From Nesterenkonia aurantiaca (GTDB lineage: Bacteria > Actinomycetota > Actinomycetes > Actinomycetales > Micrococcaceae): a stretch of DNA of 64,000 nucleotides. A program made the position numbers and the translations under genes. Where the stretch lies: positions 1 through 64,000 of the forward strand of contig NZ_SOAN01000008.1 of assembly GCF_004364585.1 (NCBI RefSeq), in the 5' to 3' direction. Below, piece by piece: positions 43,012 to 50,568 of the stretch (position 1 is the first letter of the stretch; each line of letters opens with the position of its first letter). The notes beneath the pieces were generated by a model. The model did no database searches, had not been told where the DNA came from, and was given only the letters and a program-made list of their open reading frames with translations.

Positions 43012-43887
43012 ATGAGCGCCCCTGAGACGAAGACCCATGACATTGCCCGGCTGATCATCTCCTGCCCGGATCAGCCAGGGATCGTGGCGGCCGTCTCGGA
43101 GCTCATCGCCGAGGTCGGCGGCAACATCATCAGCCTCGACCAGTACTCCACGGGCGTGGAGGACGGCCGGTTCTTCCAGCGCACGGTGTTCCACCTGCCG
43201 GGCCTCGCCGCGGCCAAGCCCGCGGTGGAGCAGGCGATCCAGACCAAGCTGGCCGACCGGTTCTCCATGGACTACTCACTCTCCGCAGCCGATCAGCCCA
43301 AGCGGGTGGCGATCTTCGCCTCCAAGACCGACCACTGCCTGCTGGACCTGCTCTGGCGGCACCGGCGCGGCGAGATCCCGATGGACATCGTCATGGTCAT
43401 CTCCAACCACGCCGACCTCGCCGAGGACGTGCGGCCCTTCGGGATCCCGTACTTCCACGTGCCGGTGGCCAACGGGGACAAGGCCGCGGCGGAGGCCCGG
43501 CATCTGGAGCTGCTGCGAGGCAACGTCGACATGATCGTGCTGGCCCGGTACATGCAGATCATCTCCGAGGACTTCCTCGAAAAGGTCGGGGCTCCGGTGA
43601 TCAACATTCACCACAGCTTCCTGCCCGCCTTCATCGGGGCAGGCCCCTACCAGAAGGCCGCGGACCGCGGGGTGAAGCTCATCGGCGCCACCGCGCACTA
43701 CGTGACCAAGGACCTCGACGAGGGCCCCATCATCGAACAGGACGTCATCCGGGTCTCACACAGCGACGACGTCGCCCAGCTCACCCGCTTCGGCGCCGAC
43801 GTCGAACGCGCCGTGCTCTCCCGCGCGGTCAAATGGCACTGCGAGGACCGGGTCATCCGCAACGGCAGCACCACGATCGTCTTCTGA
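43012..43887 (+). CDS. purU: formyltetrahydrofolate deformylase
   Basis: Hydrolyses 10-formyl-THF to THF and formate, balancing the one-carbon pool. The 291-residue product has an N-terminal ACT domain (LIISCPDQPGIVAAVSELIAE) that senses methionine/glycine in characterised PurU. The formyltransferase-like domain follows, with VMVISNHADL, ARYMQIIS, the catalytic NIHHSFLPAFIGAGPY and the Asp in TKDLDEGPIIEQD. ATG 43012 has GGAG 6 nt upstream; an overlapping TTG at 43009 is less likely. A degenerate palindromic repeat follows the stop. Confidence 0.94.
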   Translation: MSAPETKTHDIARLIISCPDQPGIVAAVSELIAEVGGNIISLDQYSTGVEDGRFFQRTVFHLPGLAAAKPAVEQAIQTKLADRFSMDYSLSAADQPKRVAIFASKTDHCLLDLLWRHRRGEIPMDIVMVISNHADLAEDVRPFGIPYFHVPVANGDKAAAEARHLELLRGNVDMIVLARYMQIISEDFLEKVGAPVINIHHSFLPAFIGAGPYQKAADRGVKLIGATAHYVTKDLDEGPIIEQDVIRVSHSDDVAQLTRFGADVERAVLSRAVKWHCEDRVIRNGSTTIVF

Positions 43888-43913
43888 TCCCACCCACCCC
43901 CATTCCCCGTCCT

Positions 43914-43987
43914 CGTTGAGTGGCTGATTTCGCGGGTATTTCATGGGTCGGGCGGCTCAAACTGCGCGGAGAATCCGCCCCTCAACG
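43914..43987. repeat. dispersed palindromic repeat, copy 2 (purU end, degenerate)
   Basis: The right arm AGAATCCGCCCCTCAACG (43970-43987) matches the family exactly, while the left arm CGTTGAGTGGCTGATTT has two or three changes. Overall length is 74 bp, as in copies 1 and 3. The rest of the 332-bp gap to the next gene (43988-44219) holds an orphan reading frame on the minus strand and the promoter of the SIP gene. Confidence 0.75.
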
Positions 43988-44203
43988 TGGGGAGGGGGGG
44001 AGTGCGTCACCGGAGATCTCACCCGGCAGGGTGATCGTGCGTCCGGTCAGCTCGACGGCGACGTCCTTGTCCGGATCAAACCTGCCTAAATTGAGCGCGA
44101 TGCACTCAATTTTCCCAGGGGCTGTGAGTCGGATTTGGGCATGGACTTCTGTCGCAATACAGTGCCGCTTGACTGAGGTTCCCCTGCGCCGGAGCGTCGG
44201 GTT
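43982..44203 (-). pseudogene. possible gene remnant without a start codon
   Basis: On the minus strand an open frame of about 73 codons runs from just after a TAA near 44204 to the TGA at 43982-43984. It includes the protein-like stretch FDPDKDVAVELTGRTITLPG. It has no ATG, GTG or TTG, and its stop lies inside the palindromic repeat arm. The amphipathic strand pattern looks like the C-terminus of a real protein, which would make it a decayed or displaced 3' fragment. I do not recognise the family, and a chance open frame in GC-rich DNA is possible. Confidence 0.3.
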
Positions 44204-44207
44204 CGAT

Positions 44208-44213
44208 TAGAGT
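44208..44213 (+). promoter_or_regulatory. -10 box TAGAGT for the SIP gene (leaderless GTG)
   Basis: TAGAGT, 6 nt, then GTG 44220. There is no Shine-Dalgarno site. It fixes the GTG as the start. Confidence 0.55.
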
Positions 44214-44219
44214 GCCGGG

Positions 44220-45086
44220 GTGTCTAAGTCAAAGAAGAAGCGCGTCCAGCACGTCCTCACGGTTGATGCGAAGAAGCAGCTCAGCCCGCACATGATCCGG
44301 CTGATCCTGGGCGGTCCCGGATTCGAGGCGATCGAGTTCAAGTCTGTGGGGGAGTCGCCCGCCACCGATCAATACATCAAGCTGCTCTTCCTGCCGCAGG
44401 ACCTCGAGGCGGCCCGCCTGCCCGAGGGCGTCGACCTCAGTCGTCCCTATGACATGGACGCGCTGCGCGAGCAGCTGAGCACCGAGCAGATGCCGGCGAC
44501 CCGCACCTATACGATCCGGCACGTCGACCATGCTAACTCACAGATCTGGGTGGACTTCGTGGTCCATGGCGAGGAGGGTCGCGCCGGAGTCTGGGCGAAG
44601 CACGCGCAGATCGGGGACCAGATCAGCTTCTTCGGACCCGGCAGCGGCTACGCCCCGCGTGAGGAGGCCGCATGGCACCTGCTGGCCGGAGATGAGGCCG
44701 CGCTGCCCGCGATCGCCTCCGCGCTGGAATCGATGGCTGAGGATGCGCGCGGCGTCGCCGTCGTCGAGGTCCGCGACGCTGCGGAGCGTCAGCCCTTGGA
44801 CGTGCCCGCAGGGATGGACCTGGTGTGGCTGCACCGCGAGGCGGACTTCAGCCCGGAGGCCACGATGCTCACGGAGTACCTGGAGGAGCTGAGCATCCCG
44901 GACGGTGACGTGCAGGTCTTCGTGCACGGCGAACGTGCCCAGATGAAGCGGATCCGACGGATGCTGGTGGATCAGAAGGGGTTGGATCGCAAGGCGATGT
45001 CGCTTTCGGCCTACTGGGCGCATGGTCGGATCGAGGATCAGTTCCAGGCCGAGAAGCGCACCCCGGTGGGACAGATCGAGGACTGA
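44220..45086 (+). CDS. siderophore-interacting protein (FAD-dependent ferric-siderophore reductase)
   Basis: A 288-residue cytosolic flavin reductase that frees iron from imported siderophores using NAD(P)H. The FAD-binding domain contains TRTYTIRHVDHANSQIWVDFVVHG and GDQISFFGPG. The SIP domain has LLAGDEAALPAIASALE and ends with SAYWAHGRIEDQF, the ViuB/SIP signature. No iron-uptake genes are adjacent. The start is GTG 44220 from a leaderless promoter. The gene is convergent with the TM2 protein gene, and a shared hairpin terminator overlaps its stop codon. Confidence 0.92.
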   Translation: MSKSKKKRVQHVLTVDAKKQLSPHMIRLILGGPGFEAIEFKSVGESPATDQYIKLLFLPQDLEAARLPEGVDLSRPYDMDALREQLSTEQMPATRTYTIRHVDHANSQIWVDFVVHGEEGRAGVWAKHAQIGDQISFFGPGSGYAPREEAAWHLLAGDEAALPAIASALESMAEDARGVAVVEVRDAAERQPLDVPAGMDLVWLHREADFSPEATMLTEYLEELSIPDGDVQVFVHGERAQMKRIRRMLVDQKGLDRKAMSLSAYWAHGRIEDQFQAEKRTPVGQIED

Positions 45087-45105
45087 ACCCGGCGGGCCGG
45101 GTTCA
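45084..45105. terminator. bidirectional hairpin terminator between convergent genes
   Basis: TGAACCCGGC (45084-45093, starting with the SIP stop TGA) is exactly complementary to GCCGGGTTCA (45096-45105). The opposite gene stops at 45108. The stem can serve both strands. Confidence 0.7.
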
Positions 45106-45107
45106 GC

Positions 45108-45554
45108 TCAGCCGGCCACCCCGGAGCTGGTGCCCAGCACCAGGGCGAAGACCAGCCCGATCGCCAGCAGCAGCATCGTGATCGCCGAACACAGGCCGGC
45201 CCGCTCGCGATGCCCGGCCAGTCGCAGGTCATCACGGTCACGCATCGACCCGGTGAGGATCATGATCAGGTCGATCAGGGTCCAGGCGAAGACGATCGTG
45301 ATGCAGAGCAGGCCGAGGTTCGCCTGCCCCGCGACCATCAGCACGACGGCGGCGACACTCACCAGGACCATGATCACGGCAGATCCCGGGCGGCTCAGAT
45401 ACCACCGATGCGCCCCCGTGGGGCCGAGGAGAAGTGTCAGGAGCCAGGCGGTCACAAAACGTTTCTGCGAGGTCGGCTGGGTCTCGTACGCCCGCTGATC
45501 AGCCTCGGTGTAGGTGTTGGCATAGAGCTCTTCGAAATCGTACTGGTCAGCCAT
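45108..45554 (-). CDS. TM2 domain-containing membrane protein
   Basis: A 148-residue protein with a soluble N-terminus of about 30 residues, then a TM2 domain: KRFVTAWLLTLLLGPTGAHRWYLSRP, whose short loop and G-x-H-R/F-x-Y pattern define the family, followed by a second helix. Two further helices follow, with an Asp between them in WTLIDLIMIL. TM2 proteins have no agreed function. ATG 45554 is chosen over an upstream frame because TACGAT lies 7 nt before it, matching the leaderless promoter pattern. Confidence 0.82.
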   Translation of the reverse strand: MADQYDFEELYANTYTEADQRAYETQPTSQKRFVTAWLLTLLLGPTGAHRWYLSRPGSAVIMVLVSVAAVVLMVAGQANLGLLCITIVFAWTLIDLIMILTGSMRDRDDLRLAGHRERAGLCSAITMLLLAIGLVFALVLGTSSGVAG

Positions 45555-45561
45555 GTCTCCA

Positions 45562-45567
45562 ATCGTA
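45562..45567 (-). promoter_or_regulatory. -10 box TACGAT for the TM2 gene (leaderless)
   Basis: On the minus strand TACGAT is followed by 7 nt and ATG 45554. Confidence 0.4.
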
Positions 45568-45634
45568 TAGGTGGTAGTTTGTAGTGAACTGAACACCCAC
45601 CCCTGAGCACCATGAACACTACGGAGGCGCAGTC

Positions 45635-46648
45635 TTGTCTCAGCCAGGAATCGGCCGCACGAAGGGCACGGCGCCCCGGACGTCGTTGCTCGATGTGATC
45701 AAGGTCGCACTGCGACTCGGCCCCAAGCAGATCAACGACGAGATCCAGCTGGCCATCGCCCAGATGAAGACCAAGGGCGTGGCCGCAGGCATCGCCGTGG
45801 CCCTCATGGTGGTGGGCGTGGTCTTCCTGACCTTCCTCGTGGTCGCGCTCATCGTCGCCGCCGTCGCTGCGCTTTCACTGATCTTCGAGCTCTGGGCCGC
45901 CGCGCTGATCGTGGCCGGGGTCTTCCTGGTGATCGCGCTGATCTTCGCGCTCATCGGGCTGCTCAAGCTCAAGAAGACGTTCCCGCTGCTGCCCGAGGAC
46001 GCCATCCGTGGCTTCCGGCTCGATCTCGGGGTGGCCCGCGAAGGCACCCGCTTCGATCCGCAGAGCCTGGACCAAGCTGACTCCGAGAAGCGCCGCCAGA
46101 AGGAAGAGTCCAAGCGCCAGGCCGCCGAACAGGCCAAGAAGGACGCGAAGACCCCCGGCGCCGGGTCCCCGACACCTCCCACCTACAGCGAGCTGCTGCG
46201 CCGCACCGGTCTACGCCGCGACCACCTGGCCTCGCTGCAGGACCAGATCACCTCCGGCACCCGCAACATCGCCGAGGGTGCCAAGGGTCGGGCGCAGAGC
46301 CTCCAGGACAAGGCCGAGAACATCGGTTCAAAGGTCCGCGGCGGCAACAAGCCCAAGACCGCCCAGACCGACTCCTCGGCGAAGACCCGCGGCGGCAGCA
46401 AGCCCAAGACAGCCCGGACCGACTCCTCGGCGAAGACCCGCGGCGCCGCCGGTGCACCGGTGAGCGTCCCGGCCGCCGAGCCCAAGATCGAGGGCGTCCC
46501 CGCCGCGAAGGGAACCGGCTCCGCAGGCCAGGAGTCCGGCGCGCACGTCGCCGGTGAGTTTGTGGCCGCTCGGTGGAAGCCGCTCGCCGTCGTGGCAGGT
46601 TCTGCCGCCGCGGGTGCAGTCTTCCTCCGCGAGCTTGTGAAGAAATAA
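45635..46648 (+). CDS. phage holin family protein (DUF1469-like) with repetitive tail
   Basis: A 337-residue protein with a DUF1469/'phage holin' core at about residues 15-130. Two hydrophobic helices (GIAVALMVVGVVFLTFLVVALIV and ELWAAALIVAGVFLVIALIFALIGLL) follow KQINDEIQLAIAQMKTKG. The long Lys/Ala/Gln-rich hydrophilic tail contains two near-identical 17-residue repeats with TDSSAKTRGG, and a C-terminal hydrophobic segment (PLAVVAGSAAAGAVFL). The family name does not imply a phage; it is common in actinobacterial chromosomes. The start is TTG 45635, with GGAGG 7 nt upstream. Confidence 0.8.
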   Translation: MSQPGIGRTKGTAPRTSLLDVIKVALRLGPKQINDEIQLAIAQMKTKGVAAGIAVALMVVGVVFLTFLVVALIVAAVAALSLIFELWAAALIVAGVFLVIALIFALIGLLKLKKTFPLLPEDAIRGFRLDLGVAREGTRFDPQSLDQADSEKRRQKEESKRQAAEQAKKDAKTPGAGSPTPPTYSELLRRTGLRRDHLASLQDQITSGTRNIAEGAKGRAQSLQDKAENIGSKVRGGNKPKTAQTDSSAKTRGGSKPKTARTDSSAKTRGAAGAPVSVPAAEPKIEGVPAAKGTGSAGQESGAHVAGEFVAARWKPLAVVAGSAAAGAVFLRELVKK

Positions 46649-46651
46649 ACT
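46646..46651 (+). promoter_or_regulatory. -10 box TAAACT for the CDP-alcohol phosphatidyltransferase gene (leaderless GTG)
   Basis: TAAACT overlaps the stop codon of the preceding gene (TAA at 46646-46648) and lies 6 nt before GTG 46658. This supports GTG rather than the in-frame ATG at 46703. Confidence 0.5.
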
Positions 46652-46657
46652 GCCCCG

Positions 46658-47299
46658 GTGAGACTGATCGGTGCCGGGACCCAGGATGGTTTCGAGTACA
46701 CCATGCGCGAGACGTTCTGGACCGCGCCGAACATCGTGACGGTGCTGCGCGCACTGCTGATCCCGGTGTTCGTGGTGCTCGTGGCGCGCGACGAGTACAT
46801 GGCGGCCTTCTGGGTGCTGGTCGTCCTCTCCGGCACTGATTGGATCGACGGGTACATCGCTCGACGCTTCGATCAGATGTCCACCGTGGGGCAGTGGCTG
46901 GACCCGTTGGCCGACCGGCTCGCGCTGATCATCGTCAGCTCCACCCTGGCCAGCTTCGGCATCGTGCCGATCTGGGTGGTGCTCGCCGTGGTCATCCCGG
47001 ACCTGGTCCTCTCGGTCAACACCTACCTGCTCTTCAAGGGACCCCCGCCGCTGAAGGTCACCGTGCTGGGCAAGCTGCGGACAGCCTGCCTGCTGATCGG
47101 GCTGCCGATGGCGCTGCTGGGTTCCACCGGGATGCTGCGCGAGAGCCTCGTGCCCGACATCGCCTTCGGGCTGCTGGCGCTCGGCGCGGGGATGCATATC
47201 GTTGCGTCCATCGACTACTTCATCAAAGCGCGCCGCGAGGCGGAGCGGCTGCGCCGTGAACAGGCCCGACCGGGCATCGAGGAGGATTCGACTGGCTGA
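46658..47299 (+). CDS. CDP-alcohol phosphatidyltransferase family protein (PgsA-like)
   Basis: A 213-residue membrane enzyme that transfers a phosphatidyl group from CDP-diacylglycerol to an alcohol. The full family motif is present: DWIDGYIARRFDQMSTVGQWLDPLAD, with the metal-binding Asp residues at the usual positions. About six helices are predicted. Phosphatidylglycerophosphate synthase is most likely, but phosphatidylinositol-phosphate synthase is possible. The GTG start fits a leaderless promoter. Its stop overlaps the start of the GT4 gene (TGATG), suggesting a shared role in glycolipid synthesis. Confidence 0.88.
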   Translation: MRLIGAGTQDGFEYTMRETFWTAPNIVTVLRALLIPVFVVLVARDEYMAAFWVLVVLSGTDWIDGYIARRFDQMSTVGQWLDPLADRLALIIVSSTLASFGIVPIWVVLAVVIPDLVLSVNTYLLFKGPPPLKVTVLGKLRTACLLIGLPMALLGSTGMLRESLVPDIAFGLLALGAGMHIVASIDYFIKARREAERLRREQARPGIEEDSTG

Positions 47300-48561
47300 T
47301 GGTGAACGCTGTGCCCCCTGAGGCTCCCCGAGAAGATGTCGCCGAGAACCCCCCAGGGGAGCCCGCAGAGCAGCCCCCGGCGAAGCTCCGAATCCTGATC
47401 GCCGCCGACACCTACCCGCCCGACGTCAACGGTGCCGCGGTGTTCAGCCACCGGTTGGCGAAGAACATGGCGGCACGCGGTCACGAGGTCCATATCGCCG
47501 CCGCCCGGACCAGTCGCGGCCCCGACCTGGTTGAAGAAACCGACGAGGCCACCGTGCACCGGTTCCGGTCCTTCAAGGCCCCGACCCATGAGTACATCCG
47601 GCTCTGCCTGCCCTGGCTGGTGGAGCCCGCGATGGGACGGCTGATGGACGAGCTGCAGCCCGACGTCGTCCACGTGCAGTGCCACTACATGATCGGCAAG
47701 GCCGCGATCGACGCCGCCGCCGAACGCGGACTGCGCACCATCGCGACCAACCACTTCATGCCCGAGAACCTGGATCCGTTCCTGCCGTTCCCCGGCTGGT
47801 TCCGCCGGATCGTGGCGAAGAACTCCTGGCGAGACATGGGCCGGCTGATGGGCAAGGCGGCCGTGGTGACCACCCCGACCCCGCTCGCGGCGCGGACCAT
47901 GATGGAGCGGGCCGGATTCGAGAAGGTGCTCCCGCTCTCCAACGGGATCGACGTCGAGTACTACCGTCTGCGGCCCGAGGAGGTGCTGAGCCTGCCCGAG
48001 AGGCCAACGGTGCTCTTTGTGGGTCGTCTCGCCGTGGAGAAGAACGTGGACGTGCTCATCGAGGCGATCGGCAAGACCGATCCGGCCCTGGGGATCGGGC
48101 TGGACATCGTCGGTGACGGCGAGCAGCGCGACCTGCTCGCCGCCCAGATCCAGGAGCTGGGTCTGGGTGACCGGGTGCGGATGCGCGGCCATGTGGGGGA
48201 GGATGCGCTGCGCCGGGCCTATCTCGAGGCCGATGTCTTCTGCCAGCCCGGGACCGCGGAGCTGCAGTCGCTGGTCTCCCTGGAAGCCATGTCCTCCGGG
48301 CTTCCCGTGGTGCTCGCCGACGCCCTGGCACTGCCGCACCTGGTGGAGGAAGGCGTCAACGGCTACCTCTTCGAGCCCGGCAACTCCGCACATCTGGCGG
48401 CCCGGCTGGAGCAGCTGTTCGCGATCAGCCCCGAGCAGCGCACCGCGATGGGGGAGCGCAGCCGCGAGCGGGCCGGCCGGCACAGTCTCAACACCACGAT
48501 GGACGCCTTCGAGAAGCTCTACCGCGGTGCCGACTGGATCGAGAGCCGGCACACGCCTTAG
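47299..48561 (+). CDS. glycosyltransferase family 4 (GT-B; MgtA/PimB-like)
   Basis: A 420-residue GT4 enzyme. The N-terminal acceptor domain starts RILIAADTYPPDVNGAAVFSHRLA, with the glycine-rich loop and HVQCHYMIGKAAIDAA. The C-terminal nucleotide-sugar domain has VLFVGRLAVEKNVDVLIEAI and FCQPGTAELQSLVSLEAMSSGLPVV, the E-x7-E motif of retaining GT4 enzymes. Actinobacterial relatives mannosylate phosphatidylinositol or diacylglycerol. Overlap with the upstream phosphatidyltransferase gene supports glycolipid synthesis (inference). The first 28 residues are polar and Pro/Glu-rich. Confidence 0.88.
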   Translation: MVNAVPPEAPREDVAENPPGEPAEQPPAKLRILIAADTYPPDVNGAAVFSHRLAKNMAARGHEVHIAAARTSRGPDLVEETDEATVHRFRSFKAPTHEYIRLCLPWLVEPAMGRLMDELQPDVVHVQCHYMIGKAAIDAAAERGLRTIATNHFMPENLDPFLPFPGWFRRIVAKNSWRDMGRLMGKAAVVTTPTPLAARTMMERAGFEKVLPLSNGIDVEYYRLRPEEVLSLPERPTVLFVGRLAVEKNVDVLIEAIGKTDPALGIGLDIVGDGEQRDLLAAQIQELGLGDRVRMRGHVGEDALRRAYLEADVFCQPGTAELQSLVSLEAMSSGLPVVLADALALPHLVEEGVNGYLFEPGNSAHLAARLEQLFAISPEQRTAMGERSRERAGRHSLNTTMDAFEKLYRGADWIESRHTP

Positions 48562-48595
48562 CTGCGGTCATTCTTCTGGGGTCATTCCTCTGAGG

Positions 48596-49876
48596 CTATT
48601 CTGCTGGGGTCAGGCGCAGCAGCTCCGCGCCGTCGCCGTCTTCGATGATCCAGATGCTTCCGTCCGGTGCCTGTTCCACATCGCGGATCCGCGCACCCAT
48701 CTCCCAGAGCTCTTCCTCCCCGGCCTGATCCCCGTCGAGCTCCACGCGGACCAGCGCTTCGCCGGAGAGGGCGCCCATGAAGGCGCTGCCGGCCCAGTCC
48801 GGGAACATCTCGCCCTGGTAGATCATCAGGCTGCCGGGGGAGATGGAGGGGGTCCACCATGCGGCCGGGGGTGCGAATCCGTCACCCTCGGTGTGGTCGG
48901 GGATCTCGGCACCGCCGTATTGCGAGCCGTTGGAGGCTTCGGGCCAGCCGTAGTTCTCGCCCGCCTCCAGCAGGTTCAGCTCATCGCCGCCCTCGGGTCC
49001 CATCTCGGAGACCCAGAGCTGCTCCTCGGCGTCGAAGTCGATGCCCAGCGGATTGCGGTGACCGTAGGTGAAGACCTCCTCGGTGACCTCACCGTCCTCG
49101 GCGAAGGGATTCTCCGGGAACGGGTCACCCTCTGGGGTCAGCCGCATCACCTTGCCCAGGCCGCTGTCCAGATCCTGCGCCGGGTCCAGCTGTTGGCGGT
49201 CCCCGGAGGTCACGAAGAGCTGCTCGCCGTCCGGGCTGAACGCCAGCCGGTGCGAGAAGTGACCCGAGCCGGAGGCCTTAGGGTCCTGTTCCCAGATGAT
49301 CGTGAGGTCCTGAAGCTCCGCGCTGTCTCCGGAGTCCGCCAGCGTTGCGTGTCCGACCACGGCGCCGGTGCCGGCCTCGGAGGAGTTTATCCAGCTCAGA
49401 TAGACTCGCTGGCTCTCTTCGAAGTCGGGGGCCGCGACGACGTCGCCCAGCCCGCCCTGGCCGTCGACGACGATGTCCTCCGGCAGGCCGGCCACGCTGA
49501 GGTCCTCGGAGGCGTCTGTCTCGGCTGTGCCGCGCAGGAAGAGCTCGCCGGAGCGGCTGGTGATCAGCATCTGCTCGCCACCGGGCAGGAACTCCAGCGC
49601 CCAGGGGGCGTCATAGCTGCCCCGGGATTCGGTGCCGAACGGCGGCGCATCCGAGTCGGGGTCATCGGCCTCCGGTGCGGCCGCGTCGGCCGCCTCTGCG
49701 CCGTCGTCCGCGTCGTCCAGATCTGCCGCGTCGGTCCCGGTGTCCGTCTCCGTCTCGGGGCTGGTCTCGGTGTCGGCCTCGCCGCCGCTCTCGGGCTGCT
49801 CTGCAGCGGGCTCGGCGCAGCCGATGAGCAGCATCGAGGTGAGGATTCCGGCAGATATCGCTGGTAGACGTCCCAT
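48596..49876 (-). CDS. PQQ-dependent sugar dehydrogenase-like lipoprotein (YliI/GSDH family)
   Basis: A 426-residue exported lipoprotein with lipobox MLLIGC, a very acidic Glu/Asp/Thr linker to about residue 80, then a six-bladed beta-propeller. GSDH-family motifs include GHFSHRLAFSPDGEQLFVTSGDR, YGHRNPLGIDFD, SEMGPEGGDELNLLEAGENYGWP and APDGSIWIIED. The catalytic His and Arg of the pocket are in these blocks. Aldose dehydrogenase activity with PQQ is known for YliI; no PQQ synthesis gene is here, so the cofactor would be scavenged or absent. ATG 49876 is set by TAGGGT 6 nt upstream. Confidence 0.87.
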   Translation of the reverse strand: MGRLPAISAGILTSMLLIGCAEPAAEQPESGGEADTETSPETETDTGTDAADLDDADDGAEAADAAAPEADDPDSDAPPFGTESRGSYDAPWALEFLPGGEQMLITSRSGELFLRGTAETDASEDLSVAGLPEDIVVDGQGGLGDVVAAPDFEESQRVYLSWINSSEAGTGAVVGHATLADSGDSAELQDLTIIWEQDPKASGSGHFSHRLAFSPDGEQLFVTSGDRQQLDPAQDLDSGLGKVMRLTPEGDPFPENPFAEDGEVTEEVFTYGHRNPLGIDFDAEEQLWVSEMGPEGGDELNLLEAGENYGWPEASNGSQYGGAEIPDHTEGDGFAPPAAWWTPSISPGSLMIYQGEMFPDWAGSAFMGALSGEALVRVELDGDQAGEEELWEMGARIRDVEQAPDGSIWIIEDGDGAELLRLTPAE

Positions 49877-49882
49877 GACCTG

Positions 49883-49888
49883 ACCCTA
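49883..49888 (-). promoter_or_regulatory. -10 box TAGGGT for the sugar dehydrogenase gene (leaderless)
   Basis: On the minus strand TAGGGT, 6 nt, ATG 49876. No ribosome site. Confidence 0.5.
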
Positions 49889-49934
49889 ATTCACACCGAT
49901 GTGCGGCCGGCGCGTATGACGGAGCCGTCCAGGG

Positions 49935-49977
49935 CCTGCAGGCCGGACCGGATCTTGCTCGGTCCGGCACGTGCAGG
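49935..49977 (-). terminator. hairpin downstream of the CAT-anticodon tRNA
   Basis: GCCGGACCG (49942-49950) pairs with CGGTCCGGC (49960-49968), and outside it CCTGCA (49935-49940) pairs with TGCAGG (49972-49977). It lies just past the tRNA 3' end on the minus strand, before the next promoter. Confidence 0.65.
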
Positions 49978-49993
49978 GTGCTGCCTGCGGGGG

Positions 49994-50067
49994 TAGGGCG
50001 TCTGGGACTTGAACCCAGGACAAAAGGATTATGAGTCCTCTGCTCTAACCAACTGAGCTAACGCCCC
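49994..50067 (-). tRNA. tRNA-Met (CAT anticodon)
   Basis: On the minus strand the acceptor GGGGCGT pairs with ACGCCCT (first pair G-T), discriminator A. The D-arm AGCTCAGTTGGTTAGAGC, anticodon arm AGGAC-TCATAAT-CCT with anticodon CAT, and T-arm CCTGGG-TTCAAGT-CCCAG are complete; the tRNA is 74 nt. CCA is not encoded. It is an elongator-type tRNA. A CAT-anticodon tRNA-Ile (lysidine-modified) cannot be excluded from sequence alone, but the body resembles actinobacterial elongator Met. Confidence 0.9.
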
Positions 50068-50115
50068 TCGGGTCCTCGCGGGCGACGACGGGTCGACTCG
50101 CCAGGACACTCGGAC

Positions 50116-50121
50116 ATACTA
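50116..50121 (-). promoter_or_regulatory. -10 box TAGTAT for the CAT-anticodon tRNA
   Basis: TAGTAT on the minus strand ends 48 nt before the mature tRNA 5' end, giving a 5' leader of roughly 40 nt. It is also only 15 bp past the end of the QueD-like gene. Confidence 0.45.
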
Positions 50122-50135
50122 CCGAGCCTGCCGGT

Positions 50136-50522
50136 CTAGAGCTGAACCCAGACGGAGGCACGAGCCCGGGGGTGCTCCTCGGCCTGCACCTCCAGTGCTG
50201 TGAGCCCGTGGTCGGCGGGCAGCTCTGCGGCCAGCGTCTCGGCGATGTGTTCGATGATCACCTCGGTGGTGGTGAACTTCCCGGCCAGCGCCTCCAGCTC
50301 GTCCAGGTTCTTATAGCGCAGCGGCTCCAGAGTGGCGGCCAGCAGCTCGGTGGCGGCGCCGATGTCCAGGACCACTCCGTACTCGTTCAGACCATCCCGG
50401 AAGAAGCTGGCCTGGATGCTCAGCGTGGCCCCGTGCAGGTTCTGCGCCGGTCCGAAGAACGGGTCCTGCAGGCTGTGCGCGATCATGATGTGGTCATCGA
50501 CGGTCAGGCGGAAGCGGCTCAT
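50136..50522 (-). CDS. QueD/PTPS-like protein lacking key catalytic residues
   Basis: A 128-residue protein of the 6-pyruvoyltetrahydropterin synthase/6-carboxytetrahydropterin synthase family by overall pattern: IMIAHSL (His16), NLHGATLSIQA (His30), VVLDIGAATELLAATLEPL and FTTTEVIIEHIAETLAAEL. Compared with E. coli QueD, the second His of HGH is Ala32, the catalytic Cys is absent (Ala26/Gln27) and the catalytic His of LDHHYLN is not kept. Normal pterin chemistry is therefore unlikely. Its stop is 14 bp from the tRNA promoter. It lies 46 bp downstream of the dehydrogenase gene and is probably co-transcribed with it. Confidence 0.8.
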   Translation of the reverse strand: MSRFRLTVDDHIMIAHSLQDPFFGPAQNLHGATLSIQASFFRDGLNEYGVVLDIGAATELLAATLEPLRYKNLDELEALAGKFTTTEVIIEHIAETLAAELPADHGLTALEVQAEEHPRARASVWVQL

Positions 50523-50568
50523 GGTTCTCCTTGGAGGGTGGTGGATGAGAGTAGGCGCTGCGCGGGGA

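Noticed and set aside
45643-46500. Possible frameshift in the repetitive tail of the holin-family gene
   Set aside because: The two 17-residue repeats are in frame and the reading frame continues to a terminal hydrophobic segment, so the gene is intact.
45635-46648. 'Phage holin' gene as evidence of a prophage
   Set aside because: The DUF1469/holin family is common in actinobacterial chromosomes, and no phage structural, integrase or lysis genes are nearby.
48562-48595. Short TCATTCTTCTGGGG/TCATTCCTCTGAGG repeat after the GT4 gene
   Set aside because: Two imperfect units in a 34-bp convergent gap; no hairpin and no likely function.
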